This document shows, piece after piece, positions 1 to 13,376 of a DNA stretch of 64,000 nucleotides; position 1 is the first letter of the stretch, and each line of letters begins with the position of its first letter. The DNA comes from Acephala macrosclerotiorum. Its lineage: Eukaryota > Ascomycota > Leotiomycetes > Helotiales > Mollisiaceae. The notes beneath the pieces were generated by a model, which saw only the letters and a program-made list of their open reading frames with translations, was not told where the DNA came from and did not search any database. Position numbers and translations under genes: made by a program. Location: positions 39,810-103,809 of the forward strand of contig MU119397.1 in the NCBI GenBank assembly GCA_014904845.1. The letters are read 5' to 3'.

Positions 1-240
1 TTGAAAATATTAACGTTATTTAAAATTTGATTATAAAATCGATCGATTTAAAAAAAGTTTACGCGCGTAAACAATACTAAATTTATATACGAATAAATAT
101 TACAATTAATCGAGTAATTAATCGACGTTAAAAGTTTAAATTAAAATATTTAAAAATTAAAACAATTAAAAATTAAACGATTTAATAAACTAAATATAAT
201 TATATAAATATTACGCGTAATCGTTTATAATCGAGAGTTT

Positions 241-1190
241 TAATTGCCTGTCCGACATAAGGACTAATACCAACTTTTCTATATGCACGTGACATTAACA
301 CTTCTCACAATGAGTGATTTCACCCAAATTTAACCGAGGTGCCCAAATGCAGCGATTTAATTGGTTCATTAAGGAATTCCGCGATCACATGACTTCGGAC
401 TAATATATAGCCGATCCGGTGAAGAATACCAAAATTTCACGATTGCAATTAGTTTACAACTTTTAATTATTAATTAATCCAAATTATATAAGACTTATAA
501 ATAAGTTGAAACTCAATTAAATACCGCCAGATTTCAAGTTTCAAGCGATTCTATTAATCCGTTGTTGCGCAAATCAATAAAATATAGTCGCACTCAGCTA
601 AAATGGCGACCGCAAAACTCTCCAAGTGCGTTTCTGCCTTAGGCATTAAGGCACATAAATGCTGGAATTGCTCTACGGCTGCGCAGCTCTCGAGGGGGGT
701 CCCAGGGGGTCTCCCCCTGGAATTATATACTAAGTAAAGTAGTTCAAATTGATTAAATCGATTGTAGCAATTCAATATAAGAGACGGGGGTCCCAGGGGG
801 TGTCCCTTTGGTAATATGAAGCTCCGCAGGAAGTGCGTTTTTGCCTTAGGCACTAAAGTGCTTATCGGCTTATCGGCTTCACCGCCTAGCAGAATCTAGA
901 ACTCTACTTCAATAACTATTCCAATTTCAAATACTTATAAAACGCTCAAATTAAGAGCTTTTAATTTGAAACTTAAAATATAAGTAAATTACTAAAGTCG
1001 AAGACTTTGTAGCCCTCCGCAAAGGCGCCCTTGCGAGGCCTGCGGAGCAAAATGTGCGTCGAGTGCCTAAAGAAAAAGCCCGTCCGCTATTGGCTCGCTT
1101 AGCGAGCCGCCGGACGGGCTTTTTCTTTCGGTACGAGAGAAACATTTTATTTTTATAAGTCGAGATTTACTTGTTAATTAATTATTAATT
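241..1190. repeat. GC-balanced repeat island at left edge
   Basis: This stretch has ordinary base composition between AT-rich sequence on both sides. It holds two pairs of direct repeats: positions 624-654 and 831-861 (both begin AAGTGCGTTT and run through TGCCTTAGGC), and 695-720 and 786-811 (both begin GGGGGTCCCAGGGGGT). The two pairs occur in opposite order, so the layout is A-B then B-A. A strong hairpin follows at 1069-1128. No open reading frame here looks like a protein. The repeated, G/C-stacked structure suggests the non-coding end of a transposable element that escaped, or post-dates, the mutation that destroyed its neighbour. I do not recognise the element family. Confidence 0.5.
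1069..1128. repeat. Long inverted repeat (hairpin) with nested hairpin
   Basis: The 18-base arm at 1069-1086 (AAAGAAAAAGCCCGTCCG) has its exact reverse complement at 1111-1128. A second perfect 8-bp hairpin (GGCTCGCT / AGCGAGCC, one-base loop) sits between the arms at 1092-1108. Arms this perfect inside decayed DNA suggest a recent foldback element, a terminal structure of a transposon, or a strong transcription-stopping hairpin. Confidence 0.7.
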
Positions 1191-4100
1191 AAACGCCAAA
1201 GATTTAAATATGCAATTATTATATAATACGTATGATTAATAAATCGCTAATATTATTAACAATTAATTAATATTTAAAAAAAAATTTAATATTATATTTT
1301 ATAATTATAAATTAATATAAAAAATATAATATTAATTAATAATAAAATAATAATTAAAATAATAATATAAAAAAATTTAATATTAAATCGAAAAAACTAT
1401 TTAATAAAATTAAATAAAATAATTTTTTATAAATTTTATTTTATTTTTTAAAATTTTTTATAAATTTTTTATTAAATATTAATTTGTAAATTAATTTAAT
1501 AATTTAATAAATTAAACTTTAAAAACCGTTTTTAAATAATTAATATAAATTTTTTATATTATTTTAAAAATTTAATATTAATAATTTTAAATTTTATTAT
1601 TTATATATTAAATTAAAATTTTTCTTTATTAATTTAATAAAAAGTATATAATTTTAATAATAATTAAATAAATTTTTTTTTAAAATTTATATAATAATAT
1701 AATATTTATATATTTATAATAAAATTTTAATTAAAATTTTTATATTATATTATTATTTAAATTTTTTATAATTTATTTTAATATTAATAATATATAAAAA
1801 TTAATTATAATAAATTTATTAATTTGAATTTTTAAAAATTAATTAATGAAATTTTAATTATATTTAAAAATAAATAAAAATATAAAATCGTTTTTTATTA
1901 AATTTTTTAAAAAAAAAAATTTAATTAATTTTTAAATAAAATATAATTTTTTTTAAATCGTTTAAATTTAAAGTTTTTATAATAAAAAATTTATTTTATT
2001 TATCGTTTTTAAAAAATATATATATTATATTATTATATTATTTTCGTTTTTTTAAAAAGAAAATTTTATTTAAATTTAATATTTTTTTATTATAAAATTC
2101 ATTAAAATTTTATTTATTAGTATTTAATATTTTAAAATTTAAAATTGTTTTAATATTTATTTTATTTATTATAATAAAATATAATTTTATATTATTAATT
2201 TTTTAAAATAGTAAACGTTTTTTAATTAAATTAATAATATTTAATTTGTATTATAATTGTTATTAATATATATATATAAATTATTTTTAAATTATTTTTT
2301 CGTATTTTAATATTATATATATTTATTTAAAAACAATTAATAAAATAATATAAAAAAAATATAATTATTTAATTTAAATAAATAAAAAATTATAATAATA
2401 TTAATTATATATTTATTTTTTATAATTATAAATTATATATTTAAATTTTTTTTTTTTAAAAAATATTAAAATTTTTAAATTAATAATAAAATAAATTACG
2501 AAATAAATTTTTTTAAATTAAAACAATTAAATAAAAAAACGAATATTTTATAATAAATAAATAATAAAAAACTTTAAATATTTGTTTTTTAATAATAATA
2601 ATTATAAAAAAAATTTATTAATAAAAAATTAAAAATATAAATTTTTTTTTATTAATTTATAAATTTATATTAAAAATATAATATTTTAATTTTTGAATTA
2701 ATAATATTAATAACGATTTAAATAAAAAATCGAATTTAAATTATAATTTATTTAAAAAATTTAATTTAATATATAATATTTTTTTAAATTTTATTATTTT
2801 TATTATAATTTTTTTATTAATATTAATATAAAAATTTAAAATTTAAAAAAAATAAAAAATAAAATTTTTATTTTTTATATTTTTAATTTTTTATATGATT
2901 ATATTTATAATAATAATATAATAAATAATTTTTTATATTTTATATATTAAAAATATAAAATTAAAAATTTAATTTATTAAATAAATATAATAAATAATAA
3001 AAAAAAAATATATAATAAAAAAATTTATTTTTTATATTTTTTATAAAATATTTAAAAATAATAAATTTTAATTATATTAATAAAATCCGAATTTAATTTC
3101 ATTTTTAAAATTTAATAAATAATATATTTTTTTTAATATATATTAAATTTATTATAAAAAAATATAAAAATAATAATAAAATTCGAAAAAAAAAAAAAAA
3201 AATTTATATATTAATAAATAAAATTTATAAAAAAAAAATATATTAAAAAAATAATAAATTTAATATTATTTAAAATAATTAATAAATTTTTTAATATATT
3301 TTTATTATTATAATTTATTTATTATTTTTTTAATATATTTAATATTATTATTCGTTTTAATTATTATTTAATTTTTAATTAATTTATTTAAATTTTTATA
3401 TATTTTTATAATATTATTTAATAAAATTTTTTTTAATTTATTTATTTATTTATTTAAATATAATAAATAATTATAATTTTATTATAATTTATAATATAAA
3501 TAAAACAATTAATTATTTAAAATAAAAAATTTTAATAATATATTTTTTTAAAATTTTTTAAAAATTATAATTAAATAATATATAAATATTATATTAAATT
3601 TTTAAATTAAAATATTAATAAATTTTAAAATCATTTTTTATTAATTAAATTTAATTAATTTTTTTTAATATTTTTTTAAACGATTTTAATTATATAATAA
3701 ATATTTTTATAATTTTATAATTTTATTTAATAATTATAAATTAAATTTTAATATTAAAAACGAAAAAATAAAATATATAACGTATAAAAATTCTTTTTTT
3801 TATATTATAATTTTTTAATGTAATTATTAAATTATTATTTGAATTTATTATAAAATTAATATTATTTATAAAATATAAAAAACTTTTATAAAAAAATTTT
3901 TTTATATAAATATTATATACGAATTTTAATTTAAAATCGCTTAAAAATAATAATTAAAATAAAAAAAATTATAAAAAAACAATTTTATTATAATATTATT
4001 ACGTTTAAAAAAAATTTATTAAAATTTTTATTTTTATAAATATTAATAATAAAATTTAATATATTATAATTTAAAAATAAAAATAAAAAATTAAATATAT

Positions 4101-5464
4101 AATTAAAAATTATAATAATAAAAATTAAATAAATATAAACGTAAAAATATAATAATTATTACAAATTATAATATTAATAATTATATTAATAATTATAATT
4201 ATAATTTTAATTTTTAATAAAAAAAATTAATAAAAATAAAAAGTTTAATTATATAAAATTTATAATTAAAATTTTTAAAAATATAATATTTATAAAAAAT
4301 ATATTAAATATTAAAAAATAATTATACGAATTGAATAATTATAATTATATATAAAAATATTAAATAAACGAAAATTTTAAAAATAAAAAAAAAATTTAAT
4401 TTAAAAAATTTAATTTATTAAAAAAAAAAAAAATAAATTATATTATAAAAAAATACGTAAAAAAAAAAATTATAAAAAATTATAAATATAAATTTAAAAT
4501 AATTAAAATATTTTATAAAAAAAATATTAAAAAAATATATTAAATTTTTTAATAAATAAAAAAAACTAATTATATTAAATAAAAAAACAAATTAAAATTT
4601 TATTTAAATTATTAAAAATTTTATTTTAAATTTTATTATAAAAATAAAAAATAAAAAACGTATAAATATATATATTATAAAATAATATATATTAATAAAT
4701 TATTATAATACGTATTTTATTATAATAAAAAATACGATTATAAATTAATTATATATTTAAATAAATTTAAAATTAAAATTATATATTATTATAAATAAAA
4801 ATTTTAAAATATATTAAAAAACAAAAAACGAAAATTAATATACGATTAATAAATTTAAAAATTTTTATTAAAATTATTCAAAAAAAAAAATTTAATAATA
4901 AAAAAAAATTAAATAATATAAATATAAATTTTAAAATAAATTAATATATATTAAAATAAAATTTTAATAAAAAAAAATTTAATTATATTAATAAAAAAAA
5001 ATTTAAAAAAAAATTTAAATAATTATAAATAAAAATTATTATAAATTCGATTATAATAATAATAAATTTTAATAATATAATTATATTAATTTTTAAATTT
5101 ATATAAAATTTTATTAATAAAATAATAATAAACTTTTTCAATAAAATTATTTTAACGAATAAATATTCGTTTAAAAAATATAATTTTATATTAATATTTA
5201 AATTTAAAAAAAATTAAAAATTTATTTTATTTTTATTAATATTAAATAAAAAATTAAAACAAAATTATAATTAATAAATTTAATTATATATTTATAAATA
5301 ACGAATAATTAAAACAATATTATATAAATAAAAATAAAATATTTTTTTCGTTTCAAAAAAAAAAAATTCGTTTATAATCGATTTATAAACGAATTAATTA
5401 ACGAATGAATTTTTTTTTTTTCGATATTCGACGTATATTTTATTTCGTAAATCTCGTAAAAATG

Positions 5465-5690
5465 TTTTTATAAAAAGTTTTAAAGTTTTTAACTTTAGTA
5501 ATTTATTTTTATTTTAAATTTCAAATTAAAAACTTTTAATTTAAACGTTTTAAAAACATTTAAAATTAATATAATTATTAAAAAATAATAATTTAAATTT
5601 TTATTAAACGATAAAATTAATAAATTAATAAGTTTTTTAATATTTAAAATAAAAACGTATTATAAAATTTTATATTATTAAAAAAAAACT
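5465..5690 (+). repeat. Left arm of a buried inverted repeat
   Basis: The segment around 5639-5677 is an exact reverse complement of about 8389-8429. Similarity continues outward to about 5470, where differences are mostly G-to-A and C-to-T plus one short length change. Such transition-only divergence is what RIP would produce from two originally identical copies. Confidence 0.6.
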
Positions 5691-6145
5691 TTTTAAATTT
5701 TTTTTTCGAAAATTATATAATTGGATTTTTAATTATTTTTATAATTTAAATTTTAATAATTTAAATAAAAACGTATTTTTAATAAAATTTTATATTAAAA
5801 TTTTTTTTTAAAAATTTTGGTTTTTTATATTAAATTATTACGATTAATTTTATTAAATATAAATATTTATTATAATTATATTTATTAAAAAAAAAATTTA
5901 AATTTTTTTTTAAATATTATATAATTATAAAATTAATAAAAATAAAATTTTAATTAATATTTTAATATTTAAAATAAAAATACACTTTTAATAAAATTTT
6001 ATATTAAAAAAATATTTTTCAAAAATCTCGTTTTTATATTTAATTATTATAATTAATTTAATTAATTTAAATTATTTTATTTAATATATAATTATAAAAA
6101 TATTTTAATACTTCAAATAAAAACGTATTTAAAAGTTTTATAATT
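5637..6145 (+). repeat. Degenerate direct sub-repeats in AT block
   Basis: A motif of the form AAATAAAAACGTATT followed by AAAATTTTATATTA recurs near 5641, 5760, 5969 and 6110, the last copies more decayed. Spacing is irregular (about 120-210 bases). Sub-terminal repeats of this kind are common at the ends of DNA transposons. Confidence 0.45.
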
Positions 6146-8384
6146 ATAATTTTAATTAAATACGATTATATTTTATTAATTTACGTAATAATAAATTAAT
6201 AAAATTTTAATATTTTTTATTAAAATGATTATATATTATTTCGAAATTATATAATAATAAATTTTTTTAATAAATTAATTAAATCGTTATATTTAAATAT
6301 TTTAATTAAATTTAAATAAATTGTTTATAATTAAAATAATTCGTATTACGTAAATAATAAGTAATTTAATAAAAATTAATATTAGTTTTTAAAATAAACG
6401 ATTAATAAAAAAAATATATAATTAATTTCGTATAAATTATTATAAATATAATAAAAGAAAATTATAAAAATAAATAAATAATAATAATAATTTTTATAAA
6501 TATTAAAAAAGTATTTAATATAACGATTTTAAAAATCGTAATAAAAAACTTTATAAAATTAAAAGTTTTTAAATAAAATTATTATATTTTAAAAAAAAAA
6601 AAAAAAAAAAAATTTTTATTGTTTTTAATAATAATTTATTATAAAAATTATTAACGTTATTAATATTTTTTATTATATTAATAGCGTTTATTAAAAAGTT
6701 CTCACGTATAATAATTTATATAAATAATATTATAATTTTAATAAAATTTAAAAATTTAAAAATAATAATAAAAATAATAAATTAATAAATTAAATTTTTT
6801 TTTTTAAAATATTAAAAAAAAAATCGAATTTATAAATCGAATTATTTAAAAATAAATTTATTATTTTTAAAAAAAAAAAATAAAAATAAAAAATTTAATA
6901 ATAAAAATTAAAAATTAAATTTTATAAAATAATAAATAAATTAAATATTTAAATATAATTTTTAATAAAAAATAAATATAATAAAATTGTATTAATAATT
7001 AATTTATTTAAATATATTATAAAAATAAATAAAAAGAATAATTATTATTAATATAATATTATTATAATTATTATATGAAAATAAATTATAATAAATAAAA
7101 AATTTTAAATTTAAAAAAAAACTTATAATAATTACGCGTAAAAATTATAATAATAAAAATTATTATAAAATATAAATTAATAATAAAATAATAATTTATA
7201 TTATAAATATAAAAATAAATATATTAATATAAATTATTTAATATATAATAAAATAAAAATTTTATTTATATTATTTAAAAAATTTAAATATATTTTTATA
7301 ATAATATAAAAATAAAATACAAAAATAAAAACGATTAAAAAGATTAATTTAAATATAAAAAAATTAAATACGTATTTATAAAATTTAATAAATTAAATTA
7401 AATAATAAAATTAATTATTAAATATAAATATAAAAAACATAAAAATAAATTTAATAATATAATATTAAAATTTTGTAAAAAATTAAATATTAAATTTAAA
7501 AATTATTACGTATTATTTTAAAGTTTTTTTTGTCGTATTATAATTAATATAAAAACTTTAATTATTATTATTATACGAAATTTAAATATAATATAAAAAT
7601 AATATTCGTTATATATTTTAATAAATTAATATAAAATAAAATAAAATTTTTAACGTACGAATTATTGTATAAAATAATAAATATAAAAATTTAATTTAAT
7701 TTAATTTATTTATTTATTATACGTTTTTTTAAAAATATAAAATATAAAAATAAAATAATTATTAAAAAAAGAATTTTAATCGATTTAAATAATATTAATA
7801 TTATAATTAAATAATTAAAAAAAAATTTAATTTTTATTAATATTTTTTTAATAAAAAGCGATTTAAAATTACGAATATAAAATATTAAATAATTTAAAAC
7901 AATTAAATTATAAAATTAAATAAATAAATTTTTTTTAAAAAAAAATTAATAATATTTAACGAATTTTATTAAATTATAATAAAAAATTTTATATATTTAA
8001 ATTATAAAAACAAATTAATTTAATTTAAAAAAATATTAAAAAAATAAAATATAATAAAAATAAAATCGTTATAAAATTATAACGCGAATAATATTTTTTA
8101 AAACGATTATAAAAATACGAAAATATTATTATTAAAAAAAAATATTAAAACTTTAAAATTATAATTACGTTTATAATTTTTATTTGTTAATTAATTTAAA
8201 TTATATAAATTTTTTAAATAATTTTATTAATTTATTATTACGTAAATTAATAAAATATAATTATATTTAATAAAAATAATAATTATAAAACTTTTTAAAA
8301 TTATATATTAAAAAAAAAAATTTAAATTAATTAAATTAATTATAATAATTTAATATAAAAAATGAAAATTTTAAAAAAAAAAAA

Positions 8385-8525
8385 TTTAATAATATAAAAT
8401 TTTATAATACGTTTTTATTTTAAATATTAAAAAATATATTTTAATAATTATTTTAATTTAAAATTTAAAATAAAAATAAATTAAATAAATTATTAAAATT
8501 AAAATTTTTATAATTTTTTATAAAA
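8385..8525 (-). repeat. Right arm of the buried inverted repeat
   Basis: Reverse-complement partner of 5465-5690. The two arms enclose about 2.7 kb, consistent with a DNA transposon with long terminal inverted repeats, or with two copies of one element in opposite orientation. The arm boundaries are approximate because of the extreme AT content. Confidence 0.55.
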
Positions 8526-11500
8526 TAATATATACGTTAAATAAAATAAAAAAAAATTTATTTATTATTAATTCGTTTAATAAATCGTTAAATAAAAATT
8601 TTTTTTAAAACGAAATTTTTTTTTTTTTTTAATTATATATTTAATTTAATATTAAAAAAACGTTAAAATAATATTTATAAAATTATAATAATATTATAAT
8701 TTTTATAATTTTAAAAATTAATTAATAAAAATTAATTAATTATTTATATAATATTATTTTTAAATATTTTTTTAATAAATTTAATAATAAATTATTTATA
8801 TTTTTTTAATAATTTTAAAATTTAATTTTTTAAATTTAATTATAAATTTAATTATTTTATTTTTATTAAATAATTTTAATTTTTTAAAAATATTATATAT
8901 ATTTTAACGTATAATAAATATTTTAATAATTTGAATTTTTATAAACGAAATATTTTTTTTTGATTTTAATATATTATTAATTTTTTATAATTAATTTAAT
9001 TATTATATTAAATATTTTTATTAAAATATTTACGATTTATAAAATACGATTTAATTATATTTTAATAAAAAATTTTTTTTTCGATTATAAAAATTTTAAA
9101 AATTATTTTTATTTTTATTTAAAATAAAATTATATTATAAACGTTTTTATACGCAATTAAATTATTTTTAAATTAATTTTTAATATAATATTTTATTCAA
9201 ATTTTATATTTAAATTATAATAAATATAATAATATTTTTTTATTTTATTAATAAATTTTTAATAATAAAAATTATTAATATAATTAAAAAACGTTATAAT
9301 ATTTTTTTAATTTAATATTTATTTTAAAATATAAATATTTAAATATTTAAATAAATATATTAAATAAAACTTTTTTTATAATATTTAAATTTTTTATTAT
9401 AAAATTTTATTTGAATTTATTATTACGAATTATATTTATATTTTTTAAAATAAAATAAATTTTTTTTTAATATTATTAATTTATTTATTAAATTAATAAT
9501 AATTAATATTATAAATCGATTTATTTTTAACGTTAATAACGTTTAATAAAAAGTTAAAATTGAATTAATAATATTAATTCGATATTAACGTACGTATTAT
9601 TAAATAATTTATATAAAAATATTAAAAATTTCGATTATAATTAATTAAATATAATAAATTTTTTAAAGTTTTATAATATTTTTATTTATTTATTAATTTA
9701 TTTACGTAATTACGTATTATTATTATTATTATTATTTATATTTAAATTTTTTAAAATAAATTAATTATTCGTATTATAATAATTATTAATTAAAAATTTA
9801 AAATAAAAACGTTATTAAAATACATTTAATTACTTTTATAAAAATATAAAAAATTTTAAAAATTTTTATAAATGAAATAATTTAATAATATAAGTTTAAT
9901 TTTTTTAATATTATTATAACGTTATAATAACGTCGTAATAATATTAATAATAGTTTATTATTATTATTAATATTAAATTTAATTCGACGATTTTTTAATT
10001 AAATTTTTTTTATTAATATATATAAAAATTAATAATCGAATTATAAAAATTCGAAATTATATAATAAAATTTAAAATATTAAAATTTTAATAAACGTAAA
10101 AATTTTATATAAATAAATTTAATTAATAATTTAATTAATAATTAATAATAATTTTATTTAAATTTTTTAATTTTTATTATATAATTTTAATTAATAATAC
10201 GTTTAATTATTAATTTATTATATTTATTTAATAATTAAAAAAATTAAAATAAATATTTTTTTAATATTTTTTTAATTTTTAATAATATTAATAATAATAA
10301 AATTAATATTAAATATTATATATTTTAAAAATATTATTAATAATATTTTTAATTAAAAATTTTTATATAATAATTTTATTAAAAATTTTGTTTTTAAAAA
10401 TTTTATTTATAAATTTTTTTATTTTTTTATTTTTAATTAAATTATTTATATATTTTTTTAAATAATTATAAATTAATTTTTATATTTTATACGATTTATA
10501 TAAAAAAAAATTTATTATAATAAATTAAATTTAATAAATATTATAATACGATTTTTATAAAATAATTTTTAAATTTTATAAAAAATTTTAAATTTTTTTT
10601 AATAATAATAAATAAATTATAATTAAATATTCATTATTAATATATAATAAAACGTAAAATTAAATAAAATAAAATTAATTATAAAAACGTTTTAAATTTT
10701 TAATATTTTATTTTTTTAAAAATTTAATTTTTTTTAATATAATTTAAAAACGTTTTATACGAATATAATTTATTAAATATTTTTTCGTAAATAATTTTAT
10801 TATTTTATAATCGAACGATATTAATTATTAATTAATATTAATACGTTTAAAAATAATTATAAAATATTAAAATTTTAATTTAATAATAAAATTTTTTTTA
10901 GTTTATTTTTTTATTTGATTATTAAACGATTATTTAATTAAATTAATAATAATATTAATTCGAAATTAAAATTTATTTAAAAAAAAATTATAATTATTAT
11001 TTTTATTAAATATAATTAAATTTTATTAGTTTTATATAAATATAAAAAAATATTATAATATTATTATTTATATATAATAAATAATAATAATAATAATAAT
11101 TTAAAATATTATTAAAATTTGTTTTTTATTTAATTATTATTATTAAAAATTTTTATTAATTATTTTAATTTAATAAAAATTATAAAATATTTAATATAAT
11201 TAAAAATAAATTTTTATTATTATTATATTTATTATTTAAATTAATATTTAAATAATTAATTATAATAATTTTAAAAATTCTACTTTTTGCGCATAGCTTT
11301 AATTGTAATGCGCAGTTATAAACTTTTACTTTACTTAATGAAAAAAACTGCCGTATTGAAAGTCGACTAGGTCCGCCGATTTGTCTTCGGAAACCAGTTA
11401 AACAAAGCAATAATCGTTTCGAATCAAATCAAAAACAAAAACACTGGCTCATAGTTGTATTGTAGTATGTAGAGGTCGAAACAGCTGGATCAAGCTGAAC

Positions 11501-11624
11501 GCTCCCAACATATCTTGTCGAATGATACGACAACAAAAAGAAATCTTAATCAGAAAAATATGCCCATTCTCGGAATCGCTAGCCATGGATTAGAATTATA
11601 AATACTATTTGGTATTACTTCCGC

Positions 11625-11691
11625 AAACTTACAACCGAGGATCTTCTCATTTCAATACGAGTGAGACGCTGTACCACTAAGCCAAACGGGC
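11625..11691 (-). pseudogene. tRNA-Thr (CGT) pseudogene
   Basis: Read on the minus strand from 11691, the sequence has a normal acceptor 5' half (GCCCGTT), a D-arm (GGCTTAGTGGTACAGC) and an anticodon stem TCTCA/TGAGA around CTCGTA, giving anticodon CGT. Five extra bases (TTGAA) lie between loop positions 37 and 38, where tRNA introns sit, so it could be a very small intron. The 3' part is broken: the T-arm begins CTCGG but does not close, and no 3' acceptor strand pairs with the 5' end. I therefore call it a decayed tRNA rather than a working gene. Confidence 0.55.
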
Positions 11692-13124
11692 TTTGAACTT
11701 ATCGAGTTGTCAAAATTTTGCTTATTTAAATATATGTTGGTCACTACACGATGTGAGTCAATGCCGCAGATTTTCCGGAGCTAGCTTGGATATCTCCGGC
11801 GCTAGTTGAAAGACGTCAATGTGAAGCATGTGCATGTAACGCGCAGTCACCAGCAAAGCAGCCTTCATAATAGAGTCTGGCGTTGAGAGGTGTCAACTTC
11901 TCTACGACATTCCCCAACCCGTCTTCCACATTCTCACTTTTTGCTCCAACGCTTCCTTTCGTCATGCTGTTGCACGTGCACCTACCTTCTGATTTTATAT
12001 GATCATGAGATATTCGTCAGTCCTTATACTACGTCATACACTGCACCTTAACACCTTGATCGCTGATCTGCTAAGCGAGAGGGCTAGTAATTGCGATCGA
12101 ATCATAAGAGGCACATCGTGCCTGGGGGGAGCTAATTATTATGTTGGTTTGCAAGTACGCCTTTAAAACCAGAAAAAGGGAAGATGAGTTAGAACTTGGT
12201 AATACCTCGAGGCATTCAAGAACTTTTGAGAACCCCATGTCTGTATAGCTATCGTGGGTCATTCTCATCCAGCGACCCTTGGGATTGGTGCGACCGATTC
12301 TTCGTCGCACAAATCGCTAAGACTACCTCACTTACAGGGCTTGGAGCACAAGTCACTCAATCTGTGCTATCGATGCAGTCTTCATTGCCTTAAGGAAATC
12401 TGTGCACTACTCAAGTACCGTACTTTTTTGGTCGATCTGCGCGTTGTTCGAGGCTATGCATGACCCCCCCCCCCCACTCCAGTACACCATAAAAGCGCGT
12501 CCCCCATCAACACTAGCTACCTCTCGCCACTGAGATCTGGACACTCATCTCCAGTAGTGCGAACATCAAGAGGAAATGTATGTTACACGCTCCTCCAATG
12601 TAACAACAGGAAACACGGTCGAATGCGAGACGATTTGCGTAGTGCTATCAGTTGAGAGGGCAAAAGGAGTGGTATTGTGATGTCTATCTGCCCGTCTAAC
12701 TGGGTGGGAATGTTCCCTTAATAAAGTAAATTCACTGGTGCATCTAGAGCAGCCTAGACTGCCCATATCAGCCGATGCTCGATCAAGCGTGCGGCTTCAT
12801 TTCAACATCGAACCATGTCTCAGTGCACTCTCCTCCAATACCACCTAATTACGGGATCTCAACTGACAAGTATCGTCTTGAATTGCCTCATCATAGCATG
12901 CTGCGGAAACCAGAACGTCAAACCACTTCAACGTTAGATCTGATGAGAGCGCTTCTTCTGGTGCGTATTTCAAACTGATCGCCGACTACAAGTCCATTAA
13001 CTCATCCTCCGTTAGGAGATTCGTTGGCAGAGGTGATGGTGGAGTCGTGGAGAGAGTATCTTTCGCTATGGTCCGTTCGCGACGTTGAGTTTCGTTTTGT
13101 TTTACGTGTGAAGTCGAGCCCGGA

Positions 13125-13376
13125 TCACAGCCTCAGAAACTTCGATTTTTGGTTCTCGAATATATGCTTTGAGGTCTTCGCGAGTAAATAGCCGTCTTTA
13201 GCAAGCTGTGTGATTTCTTCCTTGTACAGATCAACATTTTTGGGGCCAAGTGGATACCGTTCTTTCTCGGGTGCGGGTTGACCAGACCACGGATCAAGAC
13301 TGCGGCCGATGGTTTGAGGCGATGCCTCGAATCCATGCTTGTTCAGGAGGTGGCCAGCGATCAATTGCGGTAGCAC
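13125..13376 (-). pseudogene. Possible coding relic, function unknown
   Basis: This 83-codon open frame on the minus strand has gene-like codon use and composition (it includes the stretch RYPLGPKNVDLYKEEI) but opens at GTG, not ATG, and is preceded in frame by a stop. A different frame just upstream (to 13586) is also open. It could be an exon or a remnant of a larger broken gene. I do not recognise the family. Confidence 0.22.

Larger units (their letters stand above)
1191..11275. other. AT-rich isochore, RIP-like, about 10 kb
   Basis: Composition is almost entirely A and T; several 60-base stretches (for example 1561-1620 and 4981-5040) contain no G or C at all. The few remaining C and G are mostly in CpG dinucleotides, often as ACGT, TCGA or AACGA, with a minority in CTTT/AAAG runs. 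This fits saturating C-to-T mutation on both strands at non-CpG cytosines, the signature expected of RIP acting on repeated DNA in ascomycetes. No reading frame of useful length survives. The edge near 11275 is abrupt. Buried repeats (listed separately) indicate a transposon origin. Confidence 0.85.

Noticed and set aside
1191..11275. Centromere core
   Set aside because: AT-rich isochores form many fungal centromeres, but nothing in the sequence distinguishes this from a dispersed RIP-mutated transposon block; chromatin data would be needed.
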